This document shows positions 12,101 through 22,009 of a stretch of 64,000 nt of DNA, in pieces. This stretch comes from Argopecten irradians (taxonomy: Eukaryota > Mollusca > Bivalvia > Pectinida > Pectinidae): NCBI RefSeq assembly GCF_041381155.1, contig NC_091147.1:27687349-27751348 (forward strand), given 5' to 3'. How positions within the stretch are numbered: the first letter of the stretch is position 1; each line of letters opens with the position of its first letter. A program made the position numbers and the translations under genes. Below the pieces are notes generated by a model. The model had not been told where the DNA came from. It did no database searches and saw only the letters and a program-made list of their open reading frames with translations.

Positions 12101-12339
12101 CCCGCGCAGGACCATATAATTCTCCCACATCACACGGACCCCCTCCATCACGGGGTCCACCTCAAAGAGGACCACCTAGTGGTTCCCGCGGAGCCCCTCC
12201 TAGAGAGGACAGGGGCAGGGATGGATTTGGGGCAGGAAATAGACGCCCTCCACCATCAGATTCACGAGGAGGACCACCAATGAAAAGACCACGCCCAGGC
12301 GTACCATCAAGGGGAGGCGGTCCCCCCTTCAGGCGTTAA
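3034..12339 (+). CDS. RBMX: RBMX/hnRNP G-like RNA-binding protein, C-terminal seven exons (partial)
   Basis: Spliced coding sequence joining 3034-3170, 4177-4318, 5069-5263, 8254-8418, 9293-9393, 10537-10608 and 12059-12339. All six junctions have AG/GT borders and matching phases, giving 363 residues and a TAA stop. The product is low-complexity and rich in Arg, Ser, Pro, Gly, Asp and Tyr, with repeated RDY and RDSYSS motifs, RGPPPAR-type blocks and a basic tail (KRPRPGVPSRGG...FRR). This is the pattern of the region after the RRM in RBMX/hnRNP G, a nuclear regulator of alternative splicing. In that family the C-terminal region binds nascent transcripts. The RRM is not in the window, so the family call rests on the tail; other RRM-RGG proteins are possible but RDYxxSRDSYSS is characteristic. 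Vertebrate RBMX is about 391 residues, so this homologue looks longer. Two of its introns carry tandem copies of the preceding 5' splice site. Confidence 0.85.
3131..3960 (+). repeat. Tandem copies of exon A end plus 5' splice site and intron start
   Basis: The end of exon A (CCACCAGCACACGACAGTCC) with its donor GTTAG and ~110 bp of following intron recurs downstream. Donor-like GTs fall at 3171 (real), 3316 (ATGAG|GTTAGC) and 3480 (AAAAG|GTTAGG), so the spacings are 145 and 164 bp. A third partial copy of the intron portion lies at about 3880-3950, after the SINE. Each exon-like copy starts near a CACCAG that could act as a weak 3' splice site, but there is no good polypyrimidine tract. Confidence 0.8.
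3556..3755 (+). mobile_element. tRNA-derived SINE, bivalve type, diverged
   Basis: The head is tRNA-like, with an A-box-like TAATGATTAAGATG and a B-box-like GGGTCGCGAGTTAGAATCTC. The body and 3' tail (ATGACCCTGGCTGTTAGAAG, then GACGTTAAAT) match a SINE tail I recognise as abundant in bivalve genomes. It sits in the intron after exon A, in gene orientation. Tail fragments of the same family occur near 19652, 25750 and 49601. Confidence 0.8.
4177..4318 (+). CDS. RBMX: RBMX-like gene, exon B
   Basis: 142 nt encoding EGDRYAGNSFDRMDRMDRPE, followed by RRDYPSPTRDYGRGPPVER. The 3' splice site is GTGATTTCAG and the donor AAAG|GTACGA. It starts with two bases completing a Gly codon from exon A and ends in phase 2. 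The DRMDRMDR run and RDY motifs fit the RBMX tail. Confidence 0.85.
5069..5263 (+). CDS. RBMX: RBMX-like gene, exon C
   Basis: 195 nt beginning SRMPPSRSSGRDYPQTSRDY and continuing through TRDYPSRDSYSSYDRAP to PPPARDRAPAR. This is the most RBMX-like exon: repeated RDYP and the RDSYSSYDR block. The acceptor is CTGTTTTGCAG and the donor CCAG|GTGCGT, phase 2 at both ends. Confidence 0.88.
5936..6162. mobile_element. MITE related to the 2441-2639 element
   Basis: Imperfect inverted ends: CTGTGTTATACCCAATAAGC on the left, and GACGCTTATTGGGTCAAATG as the right end. TA flanks both sides and the element is about 223 bp. The CCCAATAAGCGCCC theme is shared with the element in the minisatellite. It lies in the intron between exons C and D. 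Confidence 0.7.
6573..7378. mobile_element. hAT-like non-autonomous DNA element
   Basis: Inverted ends CAGGGGTGTAAAAAT (6588) and ATTTTTACACCCC (ending 7370), each followed inward by several CACTAGCCC / GGGCTAGTG motifs and CCCGGGC palindromes. TAGCACAA occurs at 6573-6580 and again at 7371-7378, which would be an 8-bp target duplication of hAT type; on the left it is seven bases outside the CAGGGG end. The AT-rich interior has no transposase. Assignment to hAT is inference from the CAGGGGTG end and the 8-bp repeat. Confidence 0.7.
8254..8418 (+). CDS. RBMX: RBMX-like gene, exon D
   Basis: 165 nt encoding RDYGMTNRDSYSSAAPSRSS, then PPRDEYSGGRDSFR and SRDYGLSR. The donor is TCAAG|GTAAAT at 8419. 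Reading past the donor gives Arg then TAA at once. The final ~23 nt of the exon and the donor are repeated in tandem downstream. Confidence 0.88.
8396..8905 (+). repeat. ~62-bp tandem array copying the exon D end and its 5' splice site
   Basis: The unit holds a copy of the exon D 3' end (GTAGAGACTACGGATTATCA), a donor, then AAATCAGAATTAGATGTGGT and CCTGATCAGAA. Donor positions are 8419 (real), 8481, 8543, 8604, 8666, 8727 (weakened to CAA|GTTAAAT), 8789 and 8897 (weakened); the copy near 8850 has lost its GT. Five sites are a perfect AAG|GTAAAT and one is GAG|GTAAAT. Alternate units look more alike (GACTACGG vs AACTGTAG), suggesting 124-bp dimers. Confidence 0.92.
9293..9393 (+). CDS. RBMX: RBMX-like gene, exon E
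   Basis: 101 nt encoding SNSYSREFNSSRPVSSRSEY, then DRGPPPAREYESYRG. The acceptor is TTTTCCAG and the donor AGAG|GTAACC, entering with one base and leaving in phase 1. Confidence 0.85.
9460..9613. mobile_element. Near-perfect foldback (palindromic) element in an RBMX-like intron
   Basis: Two ~60-bp arms, ACTCTTTCATATATGGATAT... and its complement at 9552-9613, enclose a loop that is itself palindromic (AAAACCC...GGGTTTT). Both arms carry CCCGAGGG/CCCTCGGG and GAAGGATAGGGAT. Because the arms are inverted copies, similar short open frames arise on both strands; I regard them as by-products. Confidence 0.8.
10537..10608 (+). CDS. RBMX: RBMX-like gene, exon F
   Basis: 72-nt mini-exon encoding ENGRQSGPPSRPSGPP, then SRAFSSSSG. 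The acceptor is TTTCTTCAG and the donor AGTG|GTAAGT, both strong. Phase 1 in and out, and its PPSR repeats fit the surrounding low-complexity tail. Confidence 0.85.
12059..12339 (+). CDS. RBMX: RBMX-like gene, last coding exon G
   Basis: 281 nt ending in TAA. It encodes GSGRDNGMSGRQTSSRAGPY, then dense PPSRGPPQRGPPSGSRG repeats, an acidic/basic REDRGRDGFG segment and the tail MKRPRPGVPSRGGGPPFRR. The acceptor is CATCAATATAG. The exon is GC-rich against its surroundings. The KRPRP tail could serve as a nuclear localisation signal (inference). Confidence 0.9.
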
Positions 12340-12469
12340 ATCGGTTTTGGAAATTTTAATAGACTAGGGAAAATACAAAAGAACAGCTTCAAGAGTTTAA
12401 ATAATGGCAACATGAACTTCTATTGTAGAAAGATTTATTTACTCATAAATATTTTAATTCTTTTTGTAT
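12340..12469 (+). other. RBMX: Proximal 3' UTR of the RBMX-like gene
   Basis: AT-rich sequence right after the stop, with no canonical AATAAA before the TIR element that follows at 12470. The first clear AATAAA I find downstream is at 14200-14205, so the 3' UTR may run through the inserted element, or a variant signal may be used. Confidence 0.4.
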
Positions 12470-13966
12470 AAAGGAGGTGTTGCATGGTCGCCCACGATCA
12501 ATTTTTAATTTTTTGGTGCGAATACATCAATCGGCACATAATACGTATCGGAACAGTACTTATTCCATGATTAGATTAATCATGGGACTACAGTGCCACC
12601 TTTTGTAAGTTTTACATCTGATTCCTACTTGTGCGTCTTTAATGGATCATATTTAGACAAACAAAACCCAAAGATAAATTATTTTGGTGTAATAACATAG
12701 CATTTCGTATTATCTTTTTAACGATTTACAATACTTCATCAGATCTGTTGGGGTTTTCTTGCAATTTCCAGTTTTGCTCTTAATTTTTCAAAAAAATAGA
12801 GCAATTTCATTTCATTAGTTTTTAATTAATTCCTTAGATAACAATGACAAACCCCGAGTACCCTAAAATTTTAGCAATCAAAAATATCTTCATATATCAT
12901 GTATTGACTCATGAAAATATTGTGTTGATGAATCACTGGATATGCCGACTTCTTTGCACTTTTGTACGTCTACCCTCTTTATTTCTTACCCAATATCAAA
13001 GTACTGAGAGTTAAAAATGTTACACGAAAGCTGTCCTTCTCTCGGCTCTATCATGTATCAAAAGCCGCTTTATCGACGTCATAGTTGAGTAAAACGTATC
13101 CCATGTAAGTTGGTGTACCAAAGTTCGGTCAAACTGACAAGTATATTGACATCGGTCAAACTGACAAGTATATTGACATTTGACCTACATCTTAACTAAA
13201 ACTTGTTTTGCTTATATATCACAAAATGTGAACCTTAAATAATTTGTTCTGTATGCTTAGATATGGTTTTCAGATGTTTATTGAATATTTTATTACAATG
13301 ATTGGTTATCTAAAACGACAGGAAAACGTGGAGAATACCTACCTCAAAAATGATAAAAAAAGATCGTCATATTCATTTTTTGGAACACAAAACGAAAGCT
13401 GGCCGAAAGCGAGGTTATAATGAACAACAAACTTGCTGACATGACAAGGAATATAAGTTTTCCACATTATAAGATTATTTGCTAATTTATGATGGTTGAC
13501 AAATGAAGTTTAAGTTAATTTGTTATAAAGCAATTTGTATTTAGCGTAAGAATAATAAGTCAAAAGTCAAGCGAGACTTTTCATTCAATTTGTGCAGTGC
13601 ATTGTGGGAGGTCACTAAATTAAAGTTCAACACGACTATACTATCGTTACAAAATACGACCGGGCCGGTTTAAAAATACAGCCAAGTGTGATATGTCATT
13701 GAAAAGGCAATTTTATGTGGTATTTTTAATCATAAGAAAAACTTGATTTAAGTGTTTTTACTATGACTTATGCCAGGTAAAAGGCCCAATATGGGCTTTT
13801 AAATTTACCAGTGTTAATGTAGGGGGCGCTGTAGTCCTAATAATGGTCCAATCGGGTTTTAAGTATTATAGACATATGTGTATTAATGTAATTAAATAAT
13901 TTAATATCAGAAATCAAAATATTATCGTGGGCGGATTTTCACCCTATATGGAACACCTCCTTTTAT
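12467..13966. mobile_element. 1.5-kb non-autonomous TIR element with TAT target duplication
   Basis: The ends are AAAGGAGGTGTTGCATGG (12470) and, as complement, AAAGGAGGTGTTCCATATAG (ending 13963). Both are followed inward by CGCCCACGAT. TAT lies directly outside both ends (12467-12469 and 13964-13966), a likely 3-bp target duplication. The interior has no transposase frame. It holds a 27-bp direct repeat (CGGTCAAACTGACAAGTATA...) at about 13126-13180. The 3-bp TSD is in keeping with PIF/Harbinger-type elements but the superfamily is not proved. Confidence 0.75.
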
Positions 13967-13969
13967 TTT

Positions 13970-16900
13970 TAACTGTCATGATAAGTAATTATGATAAGTT
14001 TTACTCATATTCGTTTAATTTCCCTTAGAAACAAATTATGTAAAACTGACTGAGTTTATAACGCAGAAAGAGTGAAATGCTGAAGGCTGTACATTAAATA
14101 AGGTATTCTGTGTCAAATCATTATCATAAATGTATTGTTGTACCATTTACCACTTATTTTAAATCTTTTTGATTGTCAAAAACGATTTCATCATTTAGGA
14201 ATAAATGGATTGTCATTGTGTACAAAAAAGCCATTGTTTTGACCCCTTTCATCGAAATGGACAAATCGCCTCTATCAAGAAAGCATGGATTAGTGGGATA
14301 TAGAAATTGAAAGATATCTTTATTGGAGAAAATTTTAACCTTCAACAAAGGATGAAATATATTACGTATTGAATGAACAACAAGGATATATCGCTTTCTG
14401 AAACTTCATTCCTAATATTTACAGAAGAAAAGATGGATTTTGATAAAATCGTCACGATAAATGCTACCTCTAGCATAACACATCAACAGGATATTGGCAC
14501 TCTCAAATATATGTAACACTAATCGGCATATTCTCAAAAATACTATGACCTACGTAAAGCACGTCTGACGGTTAAGAATGGTATTGTTTCACAACGTAAA
14601 TTAAGGAGTTCACATATCGCACCATAAGGAAAAGGAATGGATGATATTGTTAACATAGATGATAGAAATTCTCCAGCATCTCTGGAAATGTCATAGGTGA
14701 CAATAGATAATAATGCAATAATTATATATCCATTTTGGCAATGTTCTTAAAGTTAAAAGATTTTTATTGTTACTTAAAAAATGATTTAATTGATATTTAG
14801 AGTAAATTATTATCTTTAAAGATTTTAAAATTTATTTCAAAATATCTGTAGTATAGTTCCTTTTTAGAGATGTTGAAATTTTAAAATGGTATAAAAATAC
14901 TAGAAAATAATGTATTGTATTATGTATTGAAGAAAGCATGATTTGTTCATTTTTAAGAGATGATTAATGGAGATATGAATGCATTAATGCTATCATATGA
15001 TAAAAGATTATTCAAGAAAAGGAAACAGCCTTATCAAAGCACAACATCAGCTAACTGGAGACAGTTGGATATCGCGCATCTATAACATTTGAAAACATGA
15101 TACACAGGAAAAGATAAGATCGTCAAAGTCCACGAAAGAGGAAAAAAATACCAGAAAAAGGTATTAACTGTTTAAATGACCAAGTTTTATAGGATTGTCT
15201 TAAGGTAAGTATGTTAATGGTACATGTATTTGGTAAATTGTTGTATTATTTGTTTAAGTTCTTTGAATAATAATGATTTTCTGGTCAAAACCCGTTAATT
15301 TCTTCATCTTTAACCATCAAAGTGTTACAGAAAATATACATCAAATTTGGCTCAAGAGTTGTGCTTCTTACATTACTGATTAATTTTTACTATGGAAATA
15401 CTTCTAGGCTTCAATGTATTTCTTAAGATACTTTTTAAAGCTTTTTATGGAATATTTTTGGGTAAAAAGTTGGCTGCGCTAAAATATGTAAGAAGTAGTC
15501 TTCTGTACAATATAATTCATTATACAGTATATTTTCAAAAAATGTACAGCATTTTACCAAATACTGCTACTCGAACACACTGAGTTGAAAAACAAGGATA
15601 ATCTGGAGTAGGATTATTCAGTGTGGTTTTCTGATAAACCAATGACTACACAAAATCGAAAATGACAGCTTAGTTTTGCAACTTGTAATTTCTTTGATTC
15701 TTGCATTATTAGAATTTGTGTGATTTTGTAATTTTACGTCTTAAGTATACGTATGACACATGAATGTTTTTGATAAAGAAATCTAAACTTAAAATCACTT
15801 CTATTTTTGACAAGTTGAAAAATTAAAAAAAAAAAAGAAAAAAAAAGTTGCAAGACTACTGAAATAAGTCATTTTCACCGTGATGGCTTCGATCAAAAGA
15901 CGGAACGAAGTTTACGATAACAGCTTGAGGAAAACATGCAGAATGGAAGGAATATTGGAAAAGAAATGAAATATAAAGTGAAAAAGGGAGAAACATCTCG
16001 TGAGTGTCGCAATTGGAATGAAGATTTCACCGAATACGGAGGATGGTAATATTCCTTTATATGTCCTTGTGTTTGGAGGAGTGTCAATGCACACCTTCAT
16101 TTCCTCGATTATTCAAAAGCCTCGTGCATTGTTATCTTTTTTTTAATGTCATTTCAGGATTTGACAGATCTGATTTATAATTCAGCCATTAAAACCAAAT
16201 TTATTAAAACCTTGATTCGACAATGCTGATGAAAATTTGCTGGATAAAATGAAATTTCCGCGTGAATTCTGTTTAAACCCTTGAGCTTATTCTAAGAACA
16301 CTGTATGTACATGTGGTTTTTGCCATTGAATGTTTGCTCCACAGAACAACGTAACACCGAAGGAAATGAACTGGATTTGACAAGAATATGGAATGCAATT
16401 GCATCAAAAAGTCTAAATTAAATCATAGGAGGAGCTCGTGAAGGGCAGTAAATCTCTGTCTCGCTCCCGGAGAACATAGCAGCACGAAACTCCCTCCCGG
16501 AGAACATCATCAGAATGAAATTCTCTCCTGAGACCGTCATCAGCACGATATCCAATATTAAGGACAGGTAACTCTCAGAGATCTTCCTCATGTCGTAAGT
16601 CTTGCATAGGAAATTTTCACGAATTCGGGAATCGTTAAAATTAAAATGGGTCAGAGATACAAAAAGCATATTAAAAGATATCGACGACAAGTAACGGTTA
16701 TGTGTTCCAACAAAAACAATCACTTCGGAGTTCGGTTTTAACAAAATCTTATTTCACTGATGATATTCCTAAAAACTGAGAGATTGGCTTTGATCGCCAT
16801 TAAAATGTCAGTCGTACTTTATCTGGAGAAATTCTTCCGCTGTAAGAGTATCGTGCGATCTCGCATTTATATCATGCATTTCAGTCTCAATGCCGTGTTA

Positions 16901-17310
16901 ACTAGGTTATCTACTAAACCAGGATACCCTTTTCGAAAATCTTTTTAAAAGATAAGAAAAACCCAAAAAGTTTCATCTATATTCTAGCTGACCTAGATGT
17001 GGAAGGAAAGTGAGGTGTTTGTAGATACAAAAGTAACTGTACATGTGTAGGCAACCCCCGACCTTTTCAGATCTGTGCTGGCTAGGTGGAAGGCGAATGG
17101 CTAAACCATACCACCATTACCATCCTGTCTATAAATCCATCAAAATATTTCCCAATAAGAAAATATCAAGTCAGTTTATAATATCTTTTTATCTATTTGG
17201 TAATATTATTAAAATTTCATTTATAACTAAATCGAAAGTAAAAAAAATGCAAACTCAAATGAATTTGCACCCAACTTGAGCTTGACTTACTGAAAGCGCA
17301 TCTGAGAATG
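13970..17310. other. Intergenic AT-rich DNA, no gene seen
   Basis: No frame here resembles a known protein or has convincing splice borders. Minor local repeats occur, for example three GGAGAACAT / CTCCCGGAG-type repeats at about 16465-16540. An AATAAA at 14200 could serve the RBMX-like gene upstream. A purine-rich A run lies at about 15825-15848. Confidence 0.5.
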
Positions 17311-17317
17311 TACAAAA

Positions 17318-17745
17318 TGTAATGTTCGTCATAATGTCATCATGTACCAATAAATGAAATGTATTACCTGTCAAAATGTCACCATGTTCCAAAATATGAA
17401 ATATAATACCCATCAAAATGTCACCATATACCAATGTATGAAACATAAAACCCGTCGAAATATCACCATATACCAAAGTTTAAAACGTGATACCTATCGA
17501 TATATCACCATATACCAAAGTTTGAAACGTAATATCCGTTGAAATGTCACCATATACCAATGTATGAAACGTAAAACCCGTCAAATGTCACCATGTGCCA
17601 TAGTTTGAAACCTAATACCGTCGAAATGTCACCATATACCAATGTATGAAACGTAAAACCCGTCGAAATATCACCATATACCAATGTATGAAACATAATA
17701 CTCATCGAAATGTCACCATGTACCAATGTATGAAATGCTGCTATC
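17318..17745. repeat. ~42-bp tandem repeat, about 10 copies, diverged
   Basis: The unit is approximately ACCATATACCAATGTATGAA followed by ACGTAAAACCCGTCGAAATGTC. Copies differ at many sites (CCAAAGTTTG against CCAATGTATG, for example), so the array is older than the 38- and 60-bp satellites in this window. Unit length near 42 keeps frames open on both strands. Confidence 0.9.
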
Positions 17746-18454
17746 AATTTTTAGCACTGTCTGCAATGAAAAAGGAGTGAGCTACCGTAATCAAAAGGAA
17801 TATTGGAGAATAGCTGCAATTCTGCACTGGCCAATGCCATCGACAGGAAATACCGAAGGATGAAAAAGGATTTTCAAAGAGCAAGTGGATGTAGGAATGG
17901 ATAAAGCTGAACAAATTTATTTCTCTTTCAGAATGAAGAATGCTGGTGTTTCAAGAACAGAGCATCTCATTTGTTTTTCATTTGGTTATTTTTAATGAAA
18001 AATGAATTAAGTCCATTAAAATGTTAATTTTAAAGAGAAAGTTCATTAAAATAATATCAATGTTAAATATATTATCAATTTAACTATTAATTTTAACGAG
18101 AAACTCTGTCCATTTCAATACCATTAATATTTAAAGGATCAGGACATTTTGTTAGAATGAAAAATAGATTACAAAGAAAGGGGAAAAAACTTGATTTTTA
18201 TAGTTCAAATAAAAAATAATTGAGATGCTTTGAAATAGTGACATATCATTTGCTTTGAACAGCTGTTCCGGAGAACCCTATGTTTCATGGTCATTGAACA
18301 TATTAAATATTACTTAACATTTCTAGAAATAGAAAAAGAAAAAAGAAATAAAATTAAAGTAGATTAAAAAAGATCAATTAAAATAGAATATGAACAATAT
18401 ATTGATATCACTTTACAAGATGAAATGTTCAAGATTATTCCTCATCCTCTTTGA

Positions 18455-18775
18455 AATTAACCTATAGCTGTTAAATATTATGACTTTGATCCGAGTTTAC
18501 AATTAACCTATAGCTGTTAAATATTATGATTTTGATCCGAGTTTACAATTAACCTATAGCTGTTAAATATTATGATTTTGATCCGAGTTTACAATTAACC
18601 TATAGCTGTTAAATATTATGATTTTGATCCGAGTTTACAATTAACCTATAGCTGTTAAATATTATGATTTTGATCCGAGTTTACAATTAACCTATAGCTG
18701 TTAAATATTATGATTTTGATCCGAGTTTACAATTAACCTATAGCTGTTAAATATTATGATTTTGATCCGAGTTTG
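18455..18775. repeat. 46-bp tandem repeat, 7 copies
   Basis: The unit contains ATTAACCTATAGCTGTTAAA, then TATTATGATTTTGATCCGAG. Starts of TTAACCTATAGCTG fall at 18457, 18503, 18549, 18595, 18641, 18687 and 18733, exactly 46 bp apart. Copies are nearly identical; only the first has GACTTTG. This is a young array. Confidence 0.95.
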
Positions 18776-19649
18776 CAATATTTGTAGTATATATTGAAGG
18801 ATTAATACATTACACCCTTATATAACCTGTTCTAAGGTTGATGACTTCGCCTCTCAACTACTTGGATCCACATAATGATATCCCCATGAATAGCGGATGA
18901 AACTCACCCTCCATGATGAAATATCTGGGAAGTTCCAGGAACACGTGAGTAATTAATTCATTGACTGTGATGAAGTAGTTTTGCACAAATTGGCGTGTTA
19001 CTGTTGTATGCCATAACTTGTAGCTGTGATAATGATATCTTTCATTTCATTCCGTTTCTTAATTGCCACTGGATATATACATTTGATAATCATCTCCTTT
19101 ATCACAGTTCAAATGTTATATTTTTACCGCTTTATCTATTTCTCGTTTTATTATATTTTATATTAACTTGTGAATTATTTTACCGGTCACAACCTTTTGA
19201 ACTCCTATGGAGAGCTATTGTTCTTTATTAAAACACACTTGTCTACCTTTCATCCCAGATATACTTTAAAGATGTTCCTTTGCTAAAAGAGCAAAAACGA
19301 TACTCATCATAGTTACATTAATTGGTGTTTAATCGTGTATATAAATGTCTAATTAACACACAAATTAAGATAAGATAATTTATTTTGCTTTTGGAGCATG
19401 CACAATCAGTACTTCATTCTATATAGAATATAGTAGCTCAGAATTTTTTCAGGATGCAATTAATTATTTTTGATATTTTTATCTTTAAGTAAAATGAGAA
19501 GCTCAAACTTTTCAATGGTGGTAATGGTGTAAAGTAACGTTAAATAACTTTCATAACTGAAGAAAAATACTAATTCGTTTGTTCATGTTTTTAATTGAGA
19601 AAAAAACTTTTTGTCAGCAGTGGAGCATCTATATATATGTATACCATTG

Positions 19650-19703
19650 ATATCTTTAAATGACCCTAGCTCTAGTTTAGCCATTTAACTAAACAAACAA
19701 ATG
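19650..19703 (+). mobile_element. SINE 3'-tail fragment
   Basis: TTTAAATGACCCTAGCTCTA followed by CATTTAACTAAACAAACAAA matches the tail of the bivalve SINE seen at 3556-3755. The tRNA-like head is missing, so this is a 5'-truncated remnant. Confidence 0.65.
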
Positions 19704-20164
19704 GAAACCTTGTGTGGAAGGAAGTTGATTATTGTTCTGATATTTGGTATCTGCTATCATCTAACTTTTTGTGCTATCCTGCTTCTAAACTGCTGCTTAT
19801 ACAGTGGCTATCTTTAATGTCAAAAATGACATAAAATGGAAGTTTTATATAGAAGGAAGTAAAGCAATATTCTCAAATTTCTGTTGGTATTTCTATTTCA
19901 GAAATCAACAATAGAACAAAAGGATCTGCTTCATACGACCAGCGGCATTTATAAGTCAGGAAAAATCCCAGAACAAAATTAGTGGAGGTAATACAGCAAT
20001 CTTGTTATCCAGTTAGTTGTATACGGCTATAGAACAGGCTTACAATATATTATACCCAAACCAGAGTAGTTTGTTAATATTACACACATTAAGGACAAGG
20101 TGATTAGTAGTGTTTATAGTGATAATTACGATACTCGTTCTATAAAAGAATATTACCTGTTCAT

Positions 20165-21200
20165 GTTCCTTTATTATCCCGCGCTTTCTTTGAAACGGGG
20201 GATATTAATTTGGGTTGTCCGTCTGTCTGTCTGTCCGTCTGTAAGTAATACTTTGTTTCCGTGCAATATCTGTAACAAATGTAAACTGATTTTCTTCAAA
20301 CTTGGTGACAAGGTTAAATGCCTTAAGAGCTCGGCCAAGTTCGATCGCAACTGTCGATGGACCTTATTTAGCGGAGTTATGGCCTTTTGAATAACTATTG
20401 TTTTTTACGTCATTTTCTACCATTTCAGTGCAATAAGTGTAACAAATGAAAACCGATTTTCTTCAAACTTAGTAACAAGGTTAAATGCCTTAAGGACATG
20501 GCCAAGTTCGATCACGACTTTCAACAGACCTTATTTAGCGGAGATATGACCCTTTGCTTAAATAAAAAAAGTCAGTTTCTGCCACTTCCGTATAATAACT
20601 AATACATATTAACTTATTTTCTTCAAACTTGGTAACAAGGTTGAATGCCATAAGGTTCATGTATAGGCTTTAACCAGTGGTATTTTGCAAGCCTACAACT
20701 CATTACTGTGCTGCAATAGAACAAAACTAACTTCATTAATTGTTGGTATGTACCCTGGCTAACTGTCAATCTTACTGTGGATATGTAATTTGTGAAGCTG
20801 CTTGTAAATTTCAGTAAAATAAGAGAAAAATGTATCTTTCTGGAGGAGAAATAGAACTCGTGTAAATTGCATTGATGGTACCAAATAAACATGCTAGGTA
20901 CTCCAACAGTTTGTTTGGCAAAATCGGACCAGCGAATAGCGCAGGAGCCTATTGTAGTAAATGCAAATGGCTGCTATAAATGGCGGATCACAAATATCGC
21001 ATAAGTAATTTTCTGCCACTTGTGTACAATAACTGTAATAAATATTAAATGATTTTCTTCAAACTTTGTATCAAAGTTAAATGTCTTACTTCCGAATAAG
21101 ACTTCAGTTTATTTTTTCATGTTTCAACCAAGTTTAAATCTAACCTCAATAATGTTTACATACAAGATGTCCTGAAAGCGGGGGATGGAAATTCCACATA
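20165..21200. repeat. Bivalve dispersed repeat with internal sub-repeats
   Basis: It begins with CGGGGGATATTAATTTGG and a GTCTGTCTGTCTGTCC microsatellite. A block with TGATTTTCTTCAAACTTGG, AACAAGGTTAAATGCC and CGACGGACC-like text follows, repeated at about 20265-20400, 20430-20560, 20600-20650 and 21040-21085. It ends near GAAAGCGGGGGATGG. I recognise the TTTTCTTCAAACTTGGTAAC / GGCCAAGTTCGATC block as a frequent molluscan dispersed repeat. Open frames inside are not host genes. Confidence 0.65.
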
Positions 21201-21584
21201 TTTGCTTGTTGGAAATATTTTGTATATATTTTTGATGCTAGTTTATTATTATCAGTACATAATATTACTGAAATTATAATGGCTATTTCCAATCTTCAAA
21301 AAATTTAACAGCAATTAATAGCAATTTTACAGTTTCCAATCTACAAAATATTGATGAATTTTTTTAGCTATTTTACAAACTTCAAAAATAAAAATGGAAT
21401 TCCAAAAACTGTTTTAAATGAATTTTACAGTATTTTATACAGATATTCTTTTTCCTTTACAGGTCGACGAATTGAAATTTCAATACTGAAATCTTGGTTT
21501 TGAACTGAGGATTAAGGAAATTTGAAAAGAAAATTACAACTGGGTTGAAGATGACACAAGATTTATACTTAATATAACATGTTT

Positions 21585-21805
21585 ATTAACTGTGAATACG
21601 ACAGGCTGATGAAATGTGATACGACAGATTGACGAAATGTTAATATGACGGATTGACGAAATGTGAATACAATGGATTTACAAAATGTGATTACAATATA
21701 TTGATGCAATGTGATACGACAGATTGACAAAATGTGAATACGACAGATTGACAAAATGTGAATATGACAGATTGATTAAATGTGAATATGACAGATCAAT
21801 CAATA
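21585..21805. repeat. ~24-bp tandem repeat, about 9 copies
   Basis: The unit is approximately GAATACGACAGATTGACAAA followed by ATGT. Copies vary (GATACGAC, AATATGAC, AATACAATGG). It lies 200 bp before the 60-bp satellite but shares no unit with it. Confidence 0.9.
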
Positions 21806-22009
21806 AACTGTGATCATGGATATATTTACCTTCCTTCATCACCTAAATTTCTGCAGTGAACTTCTGTACACGTGTTTGTTTTCATACCTTTCATTGTAAA
21901 TAATCTTTGAATAGTATGTTAGTGGAGCTCTGATATGGAATTAATGAAAGATTCACTATACTGTAAAATTGTGACGCCATACTTTGTATTCTTCAAATAA
22001 ATCTAGTAT